The notes beneath the pieces were generated by a model, which ran no database searches, was not told the origin of the DNA, and saw nothing but the letters and a program-made list of their open reading frames with translations. Shown here piece after piece: positions 44,460 to 55,855 of a stretch of DNA of 64,000 nucleotides (positions within the stretch are counted from its first letter, which is position 1; each line of letters begins with the position of its first letter). The DNA is from Moniliophthora roreri (taxonomy: Eukaryota; Basidiomycota; Agaricomycetes; Agaricales; Marasmiaceae), in the NCBI GenBank assembly GCA_001466705.2, contig LATX02000218.1, positions 186,001-250,000 on the forward strand, read 5' to 3'. Position numbers and translations under genes: made by a program.

Positions 44460-46588
44460 TCAAGGGAGTGCCAAAAATTGAAATTAACACTGGGGGTACC
44501 TTTTTTCATTTCAACCTCAAGGAGGGAACCTACCTACCTTCATGTGACATATCTGCTATATATGGTAGCTATTTGATAAGCAAGCCCAGACTCTGACTGC
44601 TTTGTGCCATGGTGGTAAAGGGAAGCATGATGCGCAGAGGTATTATGAGGAGCTGAGAACATTAGGTATGTGTCATTCAGCTTTGCTGAGCTCCCTGTCC
44701 TGATGAATACCAAGTAGAACATGTACTCCTTGTGTTCCAACCTGCTCAACCAGCATCACTTTATGAAAACTTGAAGCTTGAGCTCAAAGACAGGGAGATC
44801 CTGCAATGTCTGTACCCGATCATTTATGTAGCATGTAGCAAAGTCATGTGTAGTCTAGTAATAGCAATGCAGATGACATTTATTTAAAGCTACTAGAATC
44901 AACAGAATAGCAGTGCAAAAAGCCCCAGAAAAGGCAGTGAAGAATTCCCTATGTCCAACCACTTGGGAACAGAGTCAGTTTCCCCTGTTGAACGAGTGAG
45001 CCATACCAAATTAATTTTGCCAATTTAACTCGGATTTCACTTGGGGCCCTTTCACTTGACTTTCAGGCAATTTCTTCTCATTGAACAGGTTCTTTTCATT
45101 AGTTTCCATGGGGAAAACGTGGGGGTGAGATCAACCTGGGGCTAGTCTGCTTTTTTTTCTGGGTCTGAACCTGCACCTCAAAATATATGTCATGTGCTTT
45201 TCATGTGTGATGAGATTATCTTAGAGATAATTGATAATGAGATTAACACTAACACATTTCATGACCGCTCCAGAGGCAAATGCCTCCCACATCCCATATA
45301 ACTCCTCAGAAGGTCATCATATTCTTCTGAAAATTGCCCAGAACTTTCTTCTTTTCATTCTTCACAATTTCAGTACCAGAATGTGGAGTTTGCATATACA
45401 GTGTATTAGGTGAATATAGTGGGATTTCCTCACTGCTGGGTCTACCAGACATGGAAACGTCGTCATTCTCATGGTCTGCAACAATTATGTGATGACTTCC
45501 CTTCTTATGTTTGATATTGGGACCATGAGGGTAATGAGGTTTCAAGGTATTAGTTGGATTGAAGGTATTGTCTGCAACCTTAATGGGACTGCGGTCGGCA
45601 AGGGAATGTGGAGACACAGTCTCAAGGGCGTCGAAGAAGTGGAAGGGTTGAAAGAGAAGTGCATTATGAGGAATATCATAGGGTTATAGAGTTAAGGAAT
45701 GAAGGGCTACTGATGGATGCGGTGTGTTGAATGCCAGTGAGTCAACCAGGGGAGAGGGAAATTTTTTCCCTGTACATGGGGTTGAATTTTTTTTTAAGGA
45801 CCATCACGGTGAACCAACCAACCACTGACTACCATATATGGAAGGTAGTTCACATGACATCACCTTTTTGGAAGGCACTAAGTAGCAAGTGCCCGACTAG
45901 CGCTGGTCCTCTTCCCCCTTCGCATTAGCTAGGTTCAGTGAAGTGCGAGCACAATATACTGAAGTCTGCAGTAGAATGTTTTAAACTGTTTGTAAGGTTC
46001 ATCTACATTATATTCTGGGTACAGGAGCCCAAGTAAGTGACTGCAAATCTCTAGGGATTGATATCTGCTAGGGTGTAAGTTGGTTCAAGAAGGCACATAA
46101 TGTAAGTCTATTATGGAGAACTCCCAGTCCTATACAGCTGAACCACCACAAACCCTTAAAATACCTGTGAGTGAGCCCCAAGGACCATAGGTGGGCAGGA
46201 AACTGATCTGGACCAGCATCCAAAAGGCATATAGAAGCAAATTTAAGTCTTTCTGCTATGAAGGTGGTCATAAAAGAACATTTGGTTACTGAGAAAGTGT
46301 TCAAAGTTCGGAAAAAAATTGGCTCAAGAAAATTTTTTAAGCTGGCCATCGGGCAACCAACCAACCGTCCCGGTGTTCCGGAACCACGGCCCGCCTCCCC
46401 CCTGGAGTCAACAAAGACTCCAAGCGAAAAGTTAAGTCACATGATTTATTTTCTTTCTATATATGGATCTACGGAAGGCGGACAGGGAGGTACGGGTAAC
46501 TGACCGTGATTTCAAGCAGACTCTTATTTAGCGAGCTTGCGAGCGGGAGTCTGCCTAGGGGAGACTAACTCGGGGCGGGGATCACAGT
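44460..46588. other. AT-richer, gene-poor segment, possible transposon debris
   Basis: The stretch differs from the rest in composition (T-runs, long low-complexity stretches) and has only short broken ORFs. Examples are minus-strand 45306-45617 (SPNTLYMQTPHSGTEIVK) and 46068-46364 (ERLKFASICLLDAGPDQF). No transposase, reverse transcriptase or terminal repeats could be recognised. Confidence 0.4.
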
Positions 46589-48232
46589 GATGGCAATCAA
46601 CGCTAGATCTGAGGCTGTACCTCGATATCGTCGACGTGAAAAAAGATTCTCCTGCCAATTCAAACTCAGTTCCGAACCCGCGTGTTACGATCAGTCGTTG
46701 TTTGGAATTGAATATCAAATAACCAAAAACATCGGCCTATATCCTCGTCAGACGACGACGACTACTACCTCACAAGCAACAATGGTTAGCTACACTCGCA
46801 TCCTTCTCATCGAACTTGTCTTCGTCCAAGCATCTCTCGCAAAAGACTCAGGAAGATATTTCGCCTGCTTCTGCACCGACGCAGACAGTAAGGTGGACAA
46901 CCATGGCACAGAGCAAGGATGCCTTGCTCTGAGGAAGCAGTTACGCCTTCGCCCAGCTAGTGTTAGGCCAGCCAAAGGTGCACTTGGCGTTGTAACGGTA
47001 GACTTTGTTCCTCAACCACGAAGAATTTCTCTTGTTGACGTATCGTTTTAGTGCAATTTTCCCCAGTGGATCCCGAAAGATACATACCTTGGACCCGATT
47101 GGAATAGTTGGTGGACAAAATATGTCTGCATAAATAATCAAAAGCTCAGTGGTGGACGATGCTGGTGGTGGGGAGATTCCTAAGCAATTACGCGCATTAT
47201 CATCTACTTGATACAATCGACGTCAACCTACATTAGTCAGTATAAGTACTTGTAATCCATCTCTATTGAAATGTACGCGCTACTCGATACCAAACTTGCA
47301 CTAGCTTTGTGTTTGATACGGGCAGCGACTCGCATCCGCGCTTCTGACATCAGTTAACGTGCACAGCAGTTTGAAGGTCTTGCTTCGTCTGTATACGTTG
47401 GCCAATGGCCGTATGAGCAGGCAAGGGCTCTTCGTTCTCAGTGTCCTGATCAGAGCATCGACTTGGGGTTCGGTATGGCAATGGGTGCTGATCTCTGAGG
47501 AGGAAGTTGTCAGAGTCAAAGGTGCACTAGAGCCTGGGCTTACTGAGTCACAAGCACATGCAAAAAGTCGTGAATACTTACATGAACCGGAACGTGCTAT
47601 CGCTGGTCCATCCAAACCCCTTTCCGGCCCCACAGTTACTTTTAGGACGAACGACCCCCTTCCCGGATGCCCGATTGTGGTCTGGTAACCAAATATTCCG
47701 CTCTCGTTCCGTGGTTGGATGACTGTTGTGCTCTCAGCGCTGATGGAATCGTAACGACTTGTCACGCCGCTTTTCGACAAGGGGAAGCATAAGTATGAGA
47801 GTTGCAGAAATGGGTGGTGCTTTGGCGAGTTGTTTGGGAGGCAAAAATACCCTCAATAGAGTATGAGCCGTAGCAGCTATCAAATTTTCAAAATTCAGCC
47901 TGGTACCTAATGTCCGTAAAGAGTAATACCCACCTCACGTATTGTCAACGGCTCGTGCGCAATTCGGACTACGAACGATAACAGAGGGACCAAGATGAAG
48001 ACACAACAAGAGCACCGGCGACTTGGATGTACTGGTCTTAAACGTGAGGTATAAGATGACGGTGGGAAAGTTGTGGTCTGATAAGATGTCGACCCATGAT
48101 AGATGTACGATTTTCGGAGTTATACCCATCGACTGATCCCTCCGATTTTCGTGGTTCGGCTTTCGGCTTTGCTCTCATCGTCGGTTAGCCGCAGAACGTA
48201 CAGAAAACGGATTCGCAATTGCCATCGGACCG
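46589..48232 (+). repeat. Direct tandem duplication, unit 1
   Basis: This unit begins ATGGCAATCAACGCTAG and matches 48522-50145 throughout by eye, with a spacer of about 290 bases between units. It includes the promoter and both exons of a secreted-protein gene plus about 1 kb of downstream sequence with ORFs that are not conserved in frame between the units. Confidence 0.85.
46782..47183 (+). CDS. Small secreted six-cysteine protein, paralogue 1
   Basis: Exon 1 46782-46991 and exon 2 47052-47183, separated by a 60 nt intron (donor GTAACG), give 113 residues. The N-terminus MVSYTRILLIELVFVQASLA is a clear signal peptide. The mature part has six cysteines (YFACFC, then GC, then one each before NFPQW, in YVCI and in RCWWW) and a Trp-rich end. 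I chose the donor because both paralogues keep phase 0 there. The family is not recognised; size, signal peptide and paired cysteines fit small secreted effector-like proteins of fungi, which is inference only. Confidence 0.75.
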
Positions 48233-48521
48233 TATAATTATAATGCATCAGGCCGGGGTCCTGGCGCTTCTCGGCTATCCGGGTACCTGAACGGATGAAT
48301 GACAGTACAAGGTCCCTCGATATCCGCAAAACCTGAGAAAGTGGTGATTGGAGTAGATATTGTTTTCGGCGAGTCTCAGACATGGAAGATGTTGTTGACG
48401 ACGCGGAAGAGCCACGAAGGACGGTGAAAATTCGGCAATTTCCAAAAATGAGTTGTTGGACAGAGGTCGAGTGAGGAGTTGATTTTGATTAGCTGCATTG
48501 GGTGGTCATCCATCAGCTTTC

Positions 48522-50145
48522 ATGGCAATCAACGCTAGCTCTGAGGCTGCACCTCGACAGGGACGTGAAAAAAAGATTCTCCTGCCAATTCAAACTCAGT
48601 TCCGAACCCGCGTGTTACAATCAGTCTTTGTTGGAATGAATATTAAATAACCGAAACGACGGCTTGTTTCTTCGTCAGACGATACTACCTCACAAGCAAC
48701 AATGGTCAGCTACACTCGCATCCTTCTCATCGGACTTGTTTTCGTCCAAGCATCTCTCGCAAAAAACTCAAAAAAGTATTTCTCCTGCCGCTGCACTAAC
48801 GCAGAGAGACATTGGGACAACACTGGCACAGAGGAAGGATGCGTTGTTCTGAGGAAGAGGTTTAAGCTTCGCCCGGCTAGTATTAGGACGTTCAAGGATG
48901 AAATTGGCACTGTAACGGTAGACTTGTTCCTCAACCACGAAGAATTTCTCTTGCTGACGTATCGTTTTAGTGCACTCTTTCCCAGTGGCTTCTGAAAGAA
49001 TCGGCCCTTGGAAGTGATTGGGACACTTGGTGGACACATTATGTCTGCATAATACATCAAAAGCTCAATAGTGGACAATGCTGGTGGTCGGAAAAATCTC
49101 CTTAAGGCAAAGACGCACATTATCATCTACTTGATACGATCGACGTCAACCTATGGTTCTTTCTCTAAAGCACAGTACAAGTACTTGTAATCCAGCTCTA
49201 TTGACCTTGGTTTAATGGATGTACGCGCTACTCAATACCAGACTTGAACTACTTTGTGTTTGATAGGGGCAGCAACTCGTATCCGCGCTTCTGACATCCG
49301 TCAACGTGCGCAGCAGTTTGAAGGTCTTGCTTCGTCTGTATACGTTGGCCAAAGGCCGTATGAGCAGGCATGGGCTCTTCGTTCTCAGTGTCCTGATCAG
49401 ATCATCAACATGGGGCTCGGTATGACGATGGGTGCTGGTCTTTGGGGAGGAGGTTGTCGGAGTCAAAGGAGCACTAGAGCCTGAGCTTACTGAGTCACAA
49501 GCGCATGCAAAAAAGTCGTGAAACGTGCCATTGCTGGTCCCTCCGAACTCTTTTCCGGCCCTCCAGGCCCCTGACTTCTTTTTTCTTCTGAATCCACGAT
49601 TACTTTCTGGACGAACGACCCCCTTCCCGGATGCCTGATTGTGGTCTGGTAACCAAATATTCCGCTCTCGTTCTGTGGCTAGATGACTATTGTGCTTCTC
49701 AACGCTGATGGAATCGCAACGACTTGTCACGCCGCTCTTCGACAGGGGGAATCATAAGTATAAGAGTTGCAGAAATGGGTGGTGTTGTTTGGGAGGCAAA
49801 TACCCTCAATAGAGTATGAGTCGTAGCTATCAAATTTTCAAAATTCAGCCTGGTACCTAGTGTCCGTAAAGAGTAATACCCACCTCACGTATTGTCAACG
49901 GCTCGTGCGCAATTCGGACTACGAACGATATCAAAGAGACCAAGATGAAGACACAACAAGAGCACCGGCGACTTGTTAGTACTGGTCTTAAACGTGAGAT
50001 GATGGTGGGAAAGTTGTAGTTTGATAAGATGTCGATCATGATAGACGTTGATTTTCGTGGTTCGGCTTTCGGCTTCGCTCTCATCGTCGGTTAGCCGCAG
50101 AACGTACACCGCCAGAAAACGGACTCGTAATTGCCATCAGACCCT
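48522..50145 (+). repeat. Direct tandem duplication, unit 2
   Basis: Same layout as unit 1, with small insertions and deletions in the non-coding part. The left boundary is sharp at CATGGCAATCAACGC. The right end fades near the phrase GTTAGCCGCAGAACGTAC, which occurs in both units. Confidence 0.85.
48702..49105 (+). CDS. Small secreted six-cysteine protein, paralogue 2
   Basis: Exons 48702-48911 and 48971-49105 with a 59 nt intron give 114 residues. The signal peptide differs from paralogue 1 at one position (MVSYTRILLIGLVFVQASLA). The mature protein keeps all six cysteines (YFSCRC, GC, one before TLSQW, YVCI, QCWW) and most tryptophans but differs at about half of the other positions. The intron differs by only one substitution and one deletion. 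That contrast points to selection for amino-acid change. Unknown function. Confidence 0.75.
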
Positions 50146-50660
50146 AATGATCCACTGGGGCAGGTTGATGATTGAGGAAACAATGGTGATTTGAATGAAG
50201 ACATGAACCAACGTTCGCAGACTCCGACACTTGGCCTATGAATCCCTAAAAATCATGAAATAGCCAATAGATCACTGGGGAAGATATACAAAACGTTGCC
50301 AGGTTCCGGAAGAAAGGGCTATGTTCATAATGAGCTACCAAGCGAAGAAGGCTATTATGGTTACTCTCCAAGTCCAGAAGCTCATTCACTTTGGCGCCTA
50401 GATAACTGCACTGACACATCCCCTTTGATTATTGCGTGTCTGCGTGAGTCGGAAGGAGCTCGTACTAGTACGTGGTGGCATAAATGTATCTCGTTCAAAT
50501 TTCGACTGAATCAATATAACATTCAAGGCTGCATACAATAAATTATAAATGACGGGGGAGAAAAACTTCCTCAAACTCCGCAGAAACCCGCGATCTCGGG
50601 TACGAACGCGAAGTCTGGACGTGACTAAGAAAGCCTCCCATTCCTCCCCTGATTCCTAGC
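50146..50660. other. No gene seen
   Basis: 3' side of the duplication and of the hydrolase gene. An 81-codon plus-strand ORF at 50296 has no motif. Confidence 0.45.
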
Positions 50661-52793
50661 TCAGGCCACATTCGAAAACGGACTTGCATCAATGGGGCAC
50701 ACAGTTCCTGGCTCTGGGAGGGTCCCATTAACAAAATACCCCCGAATCACGTTGGCAGTGCAGAGTGAGGGAGAAGATGTGAATGAACCATGCTGAGATG
50801 ATAATCAATTGAGAAGTAAGCGTGGTAGTTTAAGAAGGCAGGCAATAGAAAGACGTACGCCGGCAGAGTCCTGTTGCAACACGACAGATCCAGGGAAACC
50901 TTTCGAGACTTTGTGCGCGCTGAAAACATAGTACGTGAGTTTTTATCCGTTATTTCTATCATAATAATCCACTGACTTGGCGAGGGGTGTTGCGGGATCT
51001 GGAGACAGATCAGCACAAATTGATATTTAATAGTACAGCGAGGAATACTATACCAGCGGTGTTTCCAATGAGCAGAAGCGGGTAGCTCGTATTTCCCGAG
51101 ATAGGACCTAGGTGTATTCCATGTGAGAATAGCACCCAATAAAATAATCAAAACCGTACCTCTGAAGAAATTCTTTGGAATGCTAGGCCAAGAGCTAACA
51201 GGATGTTTTAATATGGTGTTTGGACTCGGAAGTTGGTCGTCGGGCACTTACCTGCACTTAATCTTCATGGCTGCCGACAGACTGCCCCAACCTGACACCT
51301 TCAGGGATTCCTGGTAGTGCTGCTCCGCATCTTCGAGGCTAGGAGGTACAACGTCACCGTCATTGCAAGCTAGGGCGGTCAGGCTGTCGAGGAGGTTCGA
51401 TTCAAACACTTGAGGAGGATCACATGGAGAGGGGATAGGCGGCGGTGTCCCGATCATCTGAATCAATGTGGTTCCATTTCCTTTCTCCAAGTCGGCCAGG
51501 GCGGTTGCCAAAGTAGCCCACGTGTCAAATGGGTGGTACAGCCTACTGAATATTATGGACCGCAGTGTTGCATAATCCACAAGGCCGAAAGAAACACCGG
51601 CAATGCGCACTGGCACTGGGACTTTGATAATAGACTGGTACAGTTTATCCAGTCTTTCCCCGATGGCTTCGACTGACGACTCGTAGAAAAGGCATTTTTC
51701 TGGCCCCGCATCATGACAGTCTTTGAAGAACCACCTCAAGGCGTCGTCGGTATCGGAAACCATGGCCTTCCATTCCGCTGTGAACCGTGAATGAGTAATG
51801 AAGCCCGTGAACGGACAACATTGACGCACTAGTATAGTAGTCATCTTCAACGTCGACTATTCCGTCGATGAGCAAACGTTGGACCTTGTCCTTGAGCACA
51901 GATCAGTACGGTGTGTTTACCAGGTTAAACCAACGTACTGGGAACATAGCTGCAAATGTCGAACCAAGGACTGAGCCATATCTGTGGGGGAAATGAGCAC
52001 AGCAAGACTAGATGATTAAAAACTTGAACGTCCGAGAAACCCCAATACTGGATCTTCTCTCTACCATAAGCTTCCGTGATGCTAAGCATGTCTCGTGCCG
52101 TGTGGTCAGTGTTCATGTACGGCAGTATATCTCCAACACGTTCTCCAGCAAGTTGTCCGCTTATCTTTGCACGAGACCAGTAACTCGCAACATTGTCTTG
52201 CAAAGAGGAGTTGAGCTCCTGAATCCCCCTCTGCCATGATATAATCTCGTCAAGGGTCTCAATGAATGTTATGCGTGGAGTAGAACGGGATACGCCTGGA
52301 CGAATGGTCAGAGTGCTATACCATTCCAAGCCATTTGACTTGCCTCTGGGGTCGAACCCTACCAAGTCAAACTGAGGCCCCAAGATCTCTCTGAACTTTG
52401 CGCTCGAGGAGAGTATAAAATCGACGCCACTACCACCAGGCCCTCCAGGGTTGACGAGGATGGGACCAAGATAATCCGTGCTATCGACAGAGACGTTGGC
52501 TTTCATACGCACGAGCGCTATAGCAGCAGATTGTCCTTCTGGGTTGGAATAATCCAGTGGGACCTGGAGGCGACCACATTCAAGGCCTCCGTCGTAGCAT
52601 GGCACCCAGGTCAGATTCTTGGTAGGTGTGATCTTTTAGGTACAGGAAACATGAGTCGTAGCAAAGACTTGTATCAAGCGGTACTTACAGACAACCAAGA
52701 CGACTCGTTCCATGTAGCTTGAGATACAGTACCTCTAGCAAGGCATATAAGCATGCAAGCTGAGGTGAGTAAGACTTTTGTTGCCTGTTTCAT
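50661..52793 (-). CDS. Secreted alpha/beta hydrolase with TAP-like C-terminus
   Basis: Minus-strand exons 52793-52689, 52617-52034, 51981-51939, 51890-51830, 51777-51252, 51194-51160, 51107-51054, 50998-50977, 50919-50859 and 50792-50661 give about 540 residues. Motifs: signal peptide (MKQATKVLLTSACMLICLA), NLTWVPCYDGGLECGRLQVP, oxyanion loop NPGGPGGSG, nucleophile in GFSYGSVLG (Ser230), GNTADPATP (Asp470) and GHGSF (His498). C-terminal motifs are SLCTANVIRGYF and PGTVCP. The family includes secreted peptidases and esterases; the substrate cannot be told. The nine introns are phase-consistent, but intron 2 starts GG (GGACGT) where GT (GTACGT) is expected, inside the Ser230 codon. If it is not spliced, the frame leaves the family and stops. 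Confidence 0.82.
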
Positions 52794-53559
52794 GCTGGTT
52801 GAGAGTGTATGGACAGGAACAGAGGGGTAGACGCGTCGCTTTTTATATGTCCTGTGAACCACGAACCGGAATAGATAGTCCCAACAGCGAAGAAGCCGCT
52901 GAATGGAGCGAGGAACATTTGGCACGTCATTTACAGTTGGATGAGAACAATTTACAGCCATCGTGAGCCAACGACTGATTCAACAGCCTTTCCAATGTGA
53001 CGATCTCAGCGGTCGAAGCGCAGCACTGTAATTGCAAGCTATACCCTGGTACTTGAGAGGATAGGGTCGTGCGCGGGATGGAGAAGCGGATTATGGATGA
53101 GCGATGGCTTGGCGCAAATGTGAAGGGAACGCCAGCAGGAAACCTTTCAAGAATACCTGGGAGAAGAGATGAATCAGTTGGCTTTCGAGACGTTTTCAAT
53201 CGTAACTTGTACGCCTTGAGACCATTCGAGACCATTGAAAAAGTCGACGGAAAACGTCAGACTTCAGGTAGAACCCATAGTCAATGCCAAGTCCTCGGAA
53301 TAAAGATTTGAAGACTGATGATGCTAGCCACAGAGTGGATGGGTGCCATACGACTCTGAGTGAACTTCAGCGCAAGCGGAGATGGATATCACTTTGACAG
53401 ACCCTTTAGCCGTAGCCCTTTTACACCCCGCAGCAATCCGCAGTCTCGCGTCTCGAGTCTGTGTCGCGCTCTCGAGGTGCTTGCTATCTGTTTCCATGCG
53501 TGTAGTAGTTCGGCATCCTCGGCGAGCCACGACTGTCTCAAGTAGCTTGCTCTTTCCGG
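52794..53559. other. Promoter side of the hydrolase; no gene supported
   Basis: A 102-codon minus-strand ORF (52927-53235) has no recognisable motif and was not accepted. Confidence 0.45.
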
Positions 53560-53990
53560 CATCCTTGTGAGATGGATATTAATGTTTTGTTAGACCAATT
53601 ACAGGGCACCAGATACCTGGCTTTGGGATAATTGACTTTGATGAAGCAATCACGAGCGATATGAGCAGTATATAAAATCGCCGAGCGGTGCTGCGGGAAT
53701 TCAGTGCGATACTTGGGAGAAGTTCGTGGAAACTAATCCTAGCAGAGCCTTGAGATAGTACAGCGAATCCAGGCAACCCATTTGAAAGTACCGACCTGTT
53801 TATTCTATTAATCATTGATTCGGAGGCACACATGGAGAGGTGTAACGGGATCCGGATCTGTGAGTGAATCAATCATAAATTCCGAAGAATGGACGACAGG
53901 AGAAACACACCGACGGTGTTACCAATAAGTAGAATCGGGTGACTTGTGTTTCCCGAAATTAGACCTGGTGTATTCCATAAACGACTGGTA
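53560..53990 (-). pseudogene. Fragment of a paralogous TAP-like hydrolase
   Basis: Minus-strand blocks read GLISGNTSHPILLIGNT, intron, DPDPVTPLHM, then VLSNGLPGFAVLSQGSA. They match exons 7-9 of the intact hydrolase (GPISGNTSYPLLLIGNTA, DPATPLA, KVSKGFPGSVVLQQDSA) with introns in the same places. All upstream exons and the His exon are missing. It lies upstream of the intact gene in the same orientation, so the pair may derive from a tandem duplication. Confidence 0.75.
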
Positions 53991-54029
53991 TGAGCCGAAA
54001 GACAGTGCCTCATCGTTGTGTGCAAGGAA

Positions 54030-54916
54030 GAAACGCTGCCGGTAGTAGTGATGTTGATGAGGAACGCGCACTCGTGGCTGTGCTCACGGGTCTACCTTGG
54101 AATGTGACCACGGGCAAAAGAAAAACCAAACCAGTTTTCAGTGGCCTCATTTATACAGGCTCTGCAAGTCGAGGGCGACTCCAGCACGGGTAAGGAGCCA
54201 GGTGCTTCTGCATTCCAATACCGAGGTCCATGATCGACCTGCGAAGAAGCGCAAGACGACTTCCGAATCCCAATATGTGGTCAAGTACGAGATGACGGGT
54301 CGAGTGCCATACTACCAAGAAGAATGGGGAGTATCTGAGGCATTAAAAGCTGTATGTCACCTCATTTTCCCTATGTGCTCGGTATGTAACAAAATTCTTG
54401 ACCAGATTTCTTTTAGTGAACGAGATACTTTTCTTTGTACTCGACACACCGGGTTACTTGATGAAGTATGGTACAGTGTCCAACCAGAGCATATAGCGGA
54501 TTAAATTGCTGAACGGTGTCAGTGTGATACTATTTGGATGCTTTTTTTGGGGTCAGCGGGAATGCTATTGCATTTGCAAAGACATGTCAACAAGGTGCGT
54601 TGTCAAACATCTTTTTCGGGGGACAATCTCAGCTCATATCGGAGTTCATCTTCAGCGGATTATATCACATTTGTTAAATCTTGGCCCGTTTATCGATATC
54701 AACATCACCTGAATCTCGAAAAATTGAGGTTGTTTTCCTCAGTCCGCCCTGGAGTACCTCTCAGATTCGAACAACCCAGATGACGAGGAAGGCTTTGACG
54801 CACATCCAGCATATCCTCCATCTGCTATCGAACCTATACACAGAGTAGTTATCGCGTCGAGTCACTCCGAATATTGCTTACCACCTACCACGAAATTCGG
54901 ATTTGGGCGAGATTAG
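54030..54916 (+). CDS. Uncharacterised multi-exon gene (low confidence)
   Basis: Protein-like open blocks on the plus strand are separated by plausible introns. One is VHDRPAKKRKTTSESQYVVK with PYYQEEWGVSEALKA (to about 54351, donor GTATGT). After a CCAG acceptor comes ISFSERDTFLC. The last is a clean terminal exon, 54743-54916 (SALEYLSDSNNPDDEEGF to FGFGRD and stop). The middle part, 54460-54740, could not be resolved into a consistent frame. A basic KKRK cluster suggests a nuclear protein. No family is recognised. Confidence 0.3.
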
Positions 54917-55427
54917 TGCGCTACTTGGCGAAGGAGAAGAGTGCCTGGGCTATGGGTCATAGCCCAGTTTGTGCGCTCGAATTTCTATTTATAGCGACAT
55001 GGCGAACTGCTTCGGCGTTCTTCCCGTCCTCTGTCTTCCTCAGTGACAGTGATTTTTCGGATTCTTTAGAATCTGATAATCCTTCTGTACCCCGAGTTTC
55101 GTGCATTGCTGTTGCTTAGACTGGCACCAGACGGAAACGCATTGCGTAGAGGTAGGGGGGAAGACGAAAGAAGACGGGCGCTTAAACTCGACGTCTAATT
55201 ACCATTAGGAACAAGAATTGTGACGTTGATTTTGGGGAGCGCTCGGATTAAACCTCGTTGACAGTGCAGATGATGGGAGAGTTGGAGAAAATTTATGTAT
55301 TGGAGTCGTGATCAGGAACAAGTAGTACATATAGAAAACGGATCCGGATAACGATGTCTGATGGGTGGGATGGGTGTACTTAAGTGTGGTGACTGGGAGT
55401 AAGTAGGTAGCCGAATAGAATGAGATT
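54917..55427. other. No gene seen
   Basis: Short ORFs only; 3' side of HNxYTPS copy F. Confidence 0.45.
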
Positions 55428-55855
55428 CTACGTCATTTTTCGTTCTGCTGAGCGGTTTGGTGGAGGACACGGTGTTGCTGGCGTTTGACGAGTGAAATGG
55501 ACGAATGGAAATTTCGACTTCCACTGTAAGAGAAGTTTGGGTTGACAAGGACTTGGAGACTCTTCCTCCGAATCTTCCTCGTCATCATCCGATAGATTGG
55601 CCTCATCCTGCTTCGGAGAGGTGGAGACCATTATGGATGTGGAGGAATTTTGGGTGCTCTCGATTGCTTTAGAATTTTGGGAACATGAATCTTGGGATGA
55701 CAAGTCGGTTGAAGGTGTATAGACTGGTTTTAGCGAGAATCAGTGCTAGTACACCCTTGTCATCGAGAGTGCTCACAGCTGTTATGTAAATTTTTTGCTA
55801 TGAATGAACATTTGCCACCACAAAAACGACGGTATTTGCCCCTCGTGCTTCGCGC
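55428..55855 (-). CDS. HNxYTPS family copy F (5' exon incomplete)
   Basis: A middle exon 55855-55777 (ARSTRGKYRRF to IAKNLHNS) and last exon 55723-55428 (FYTPSTDLSSQDSCSQNS, MVSTSPKQDEANLSDDDEED, LLQWKSKFPFVHF and the end) are joined by a phase-1 intron of 53 nt. Both are open and keep the family motif order. An upstream start exon was not found, although ATG codons lie within 60 bases. The shared leader and TATA-like TTATATATA lie near 56090-56105. Confidence 0.45.

Noticed and set aside
43880..44460. Complete LTR retrotransposon around the inverted repeat
   Set aside because: No paired direct LTRs, primer-binding site or polymerase motifs could be found; only the inverted arms are solid.
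47301..49730. Minus-strand ORFs of 159 and 172 codons, one in each duplication unit
   Set aside because: Only the second half is in the same frame in both units and the start regions are frameshifted relative to each other, so they are not likely real genes.
47935..50109. Minus-strand ORF pair ending in a hydrophobic stretch (SCCVFILVSLISFVV)
   Set aside because: Open in unit 2 but shifted and broken in unit 1; insufficient support.
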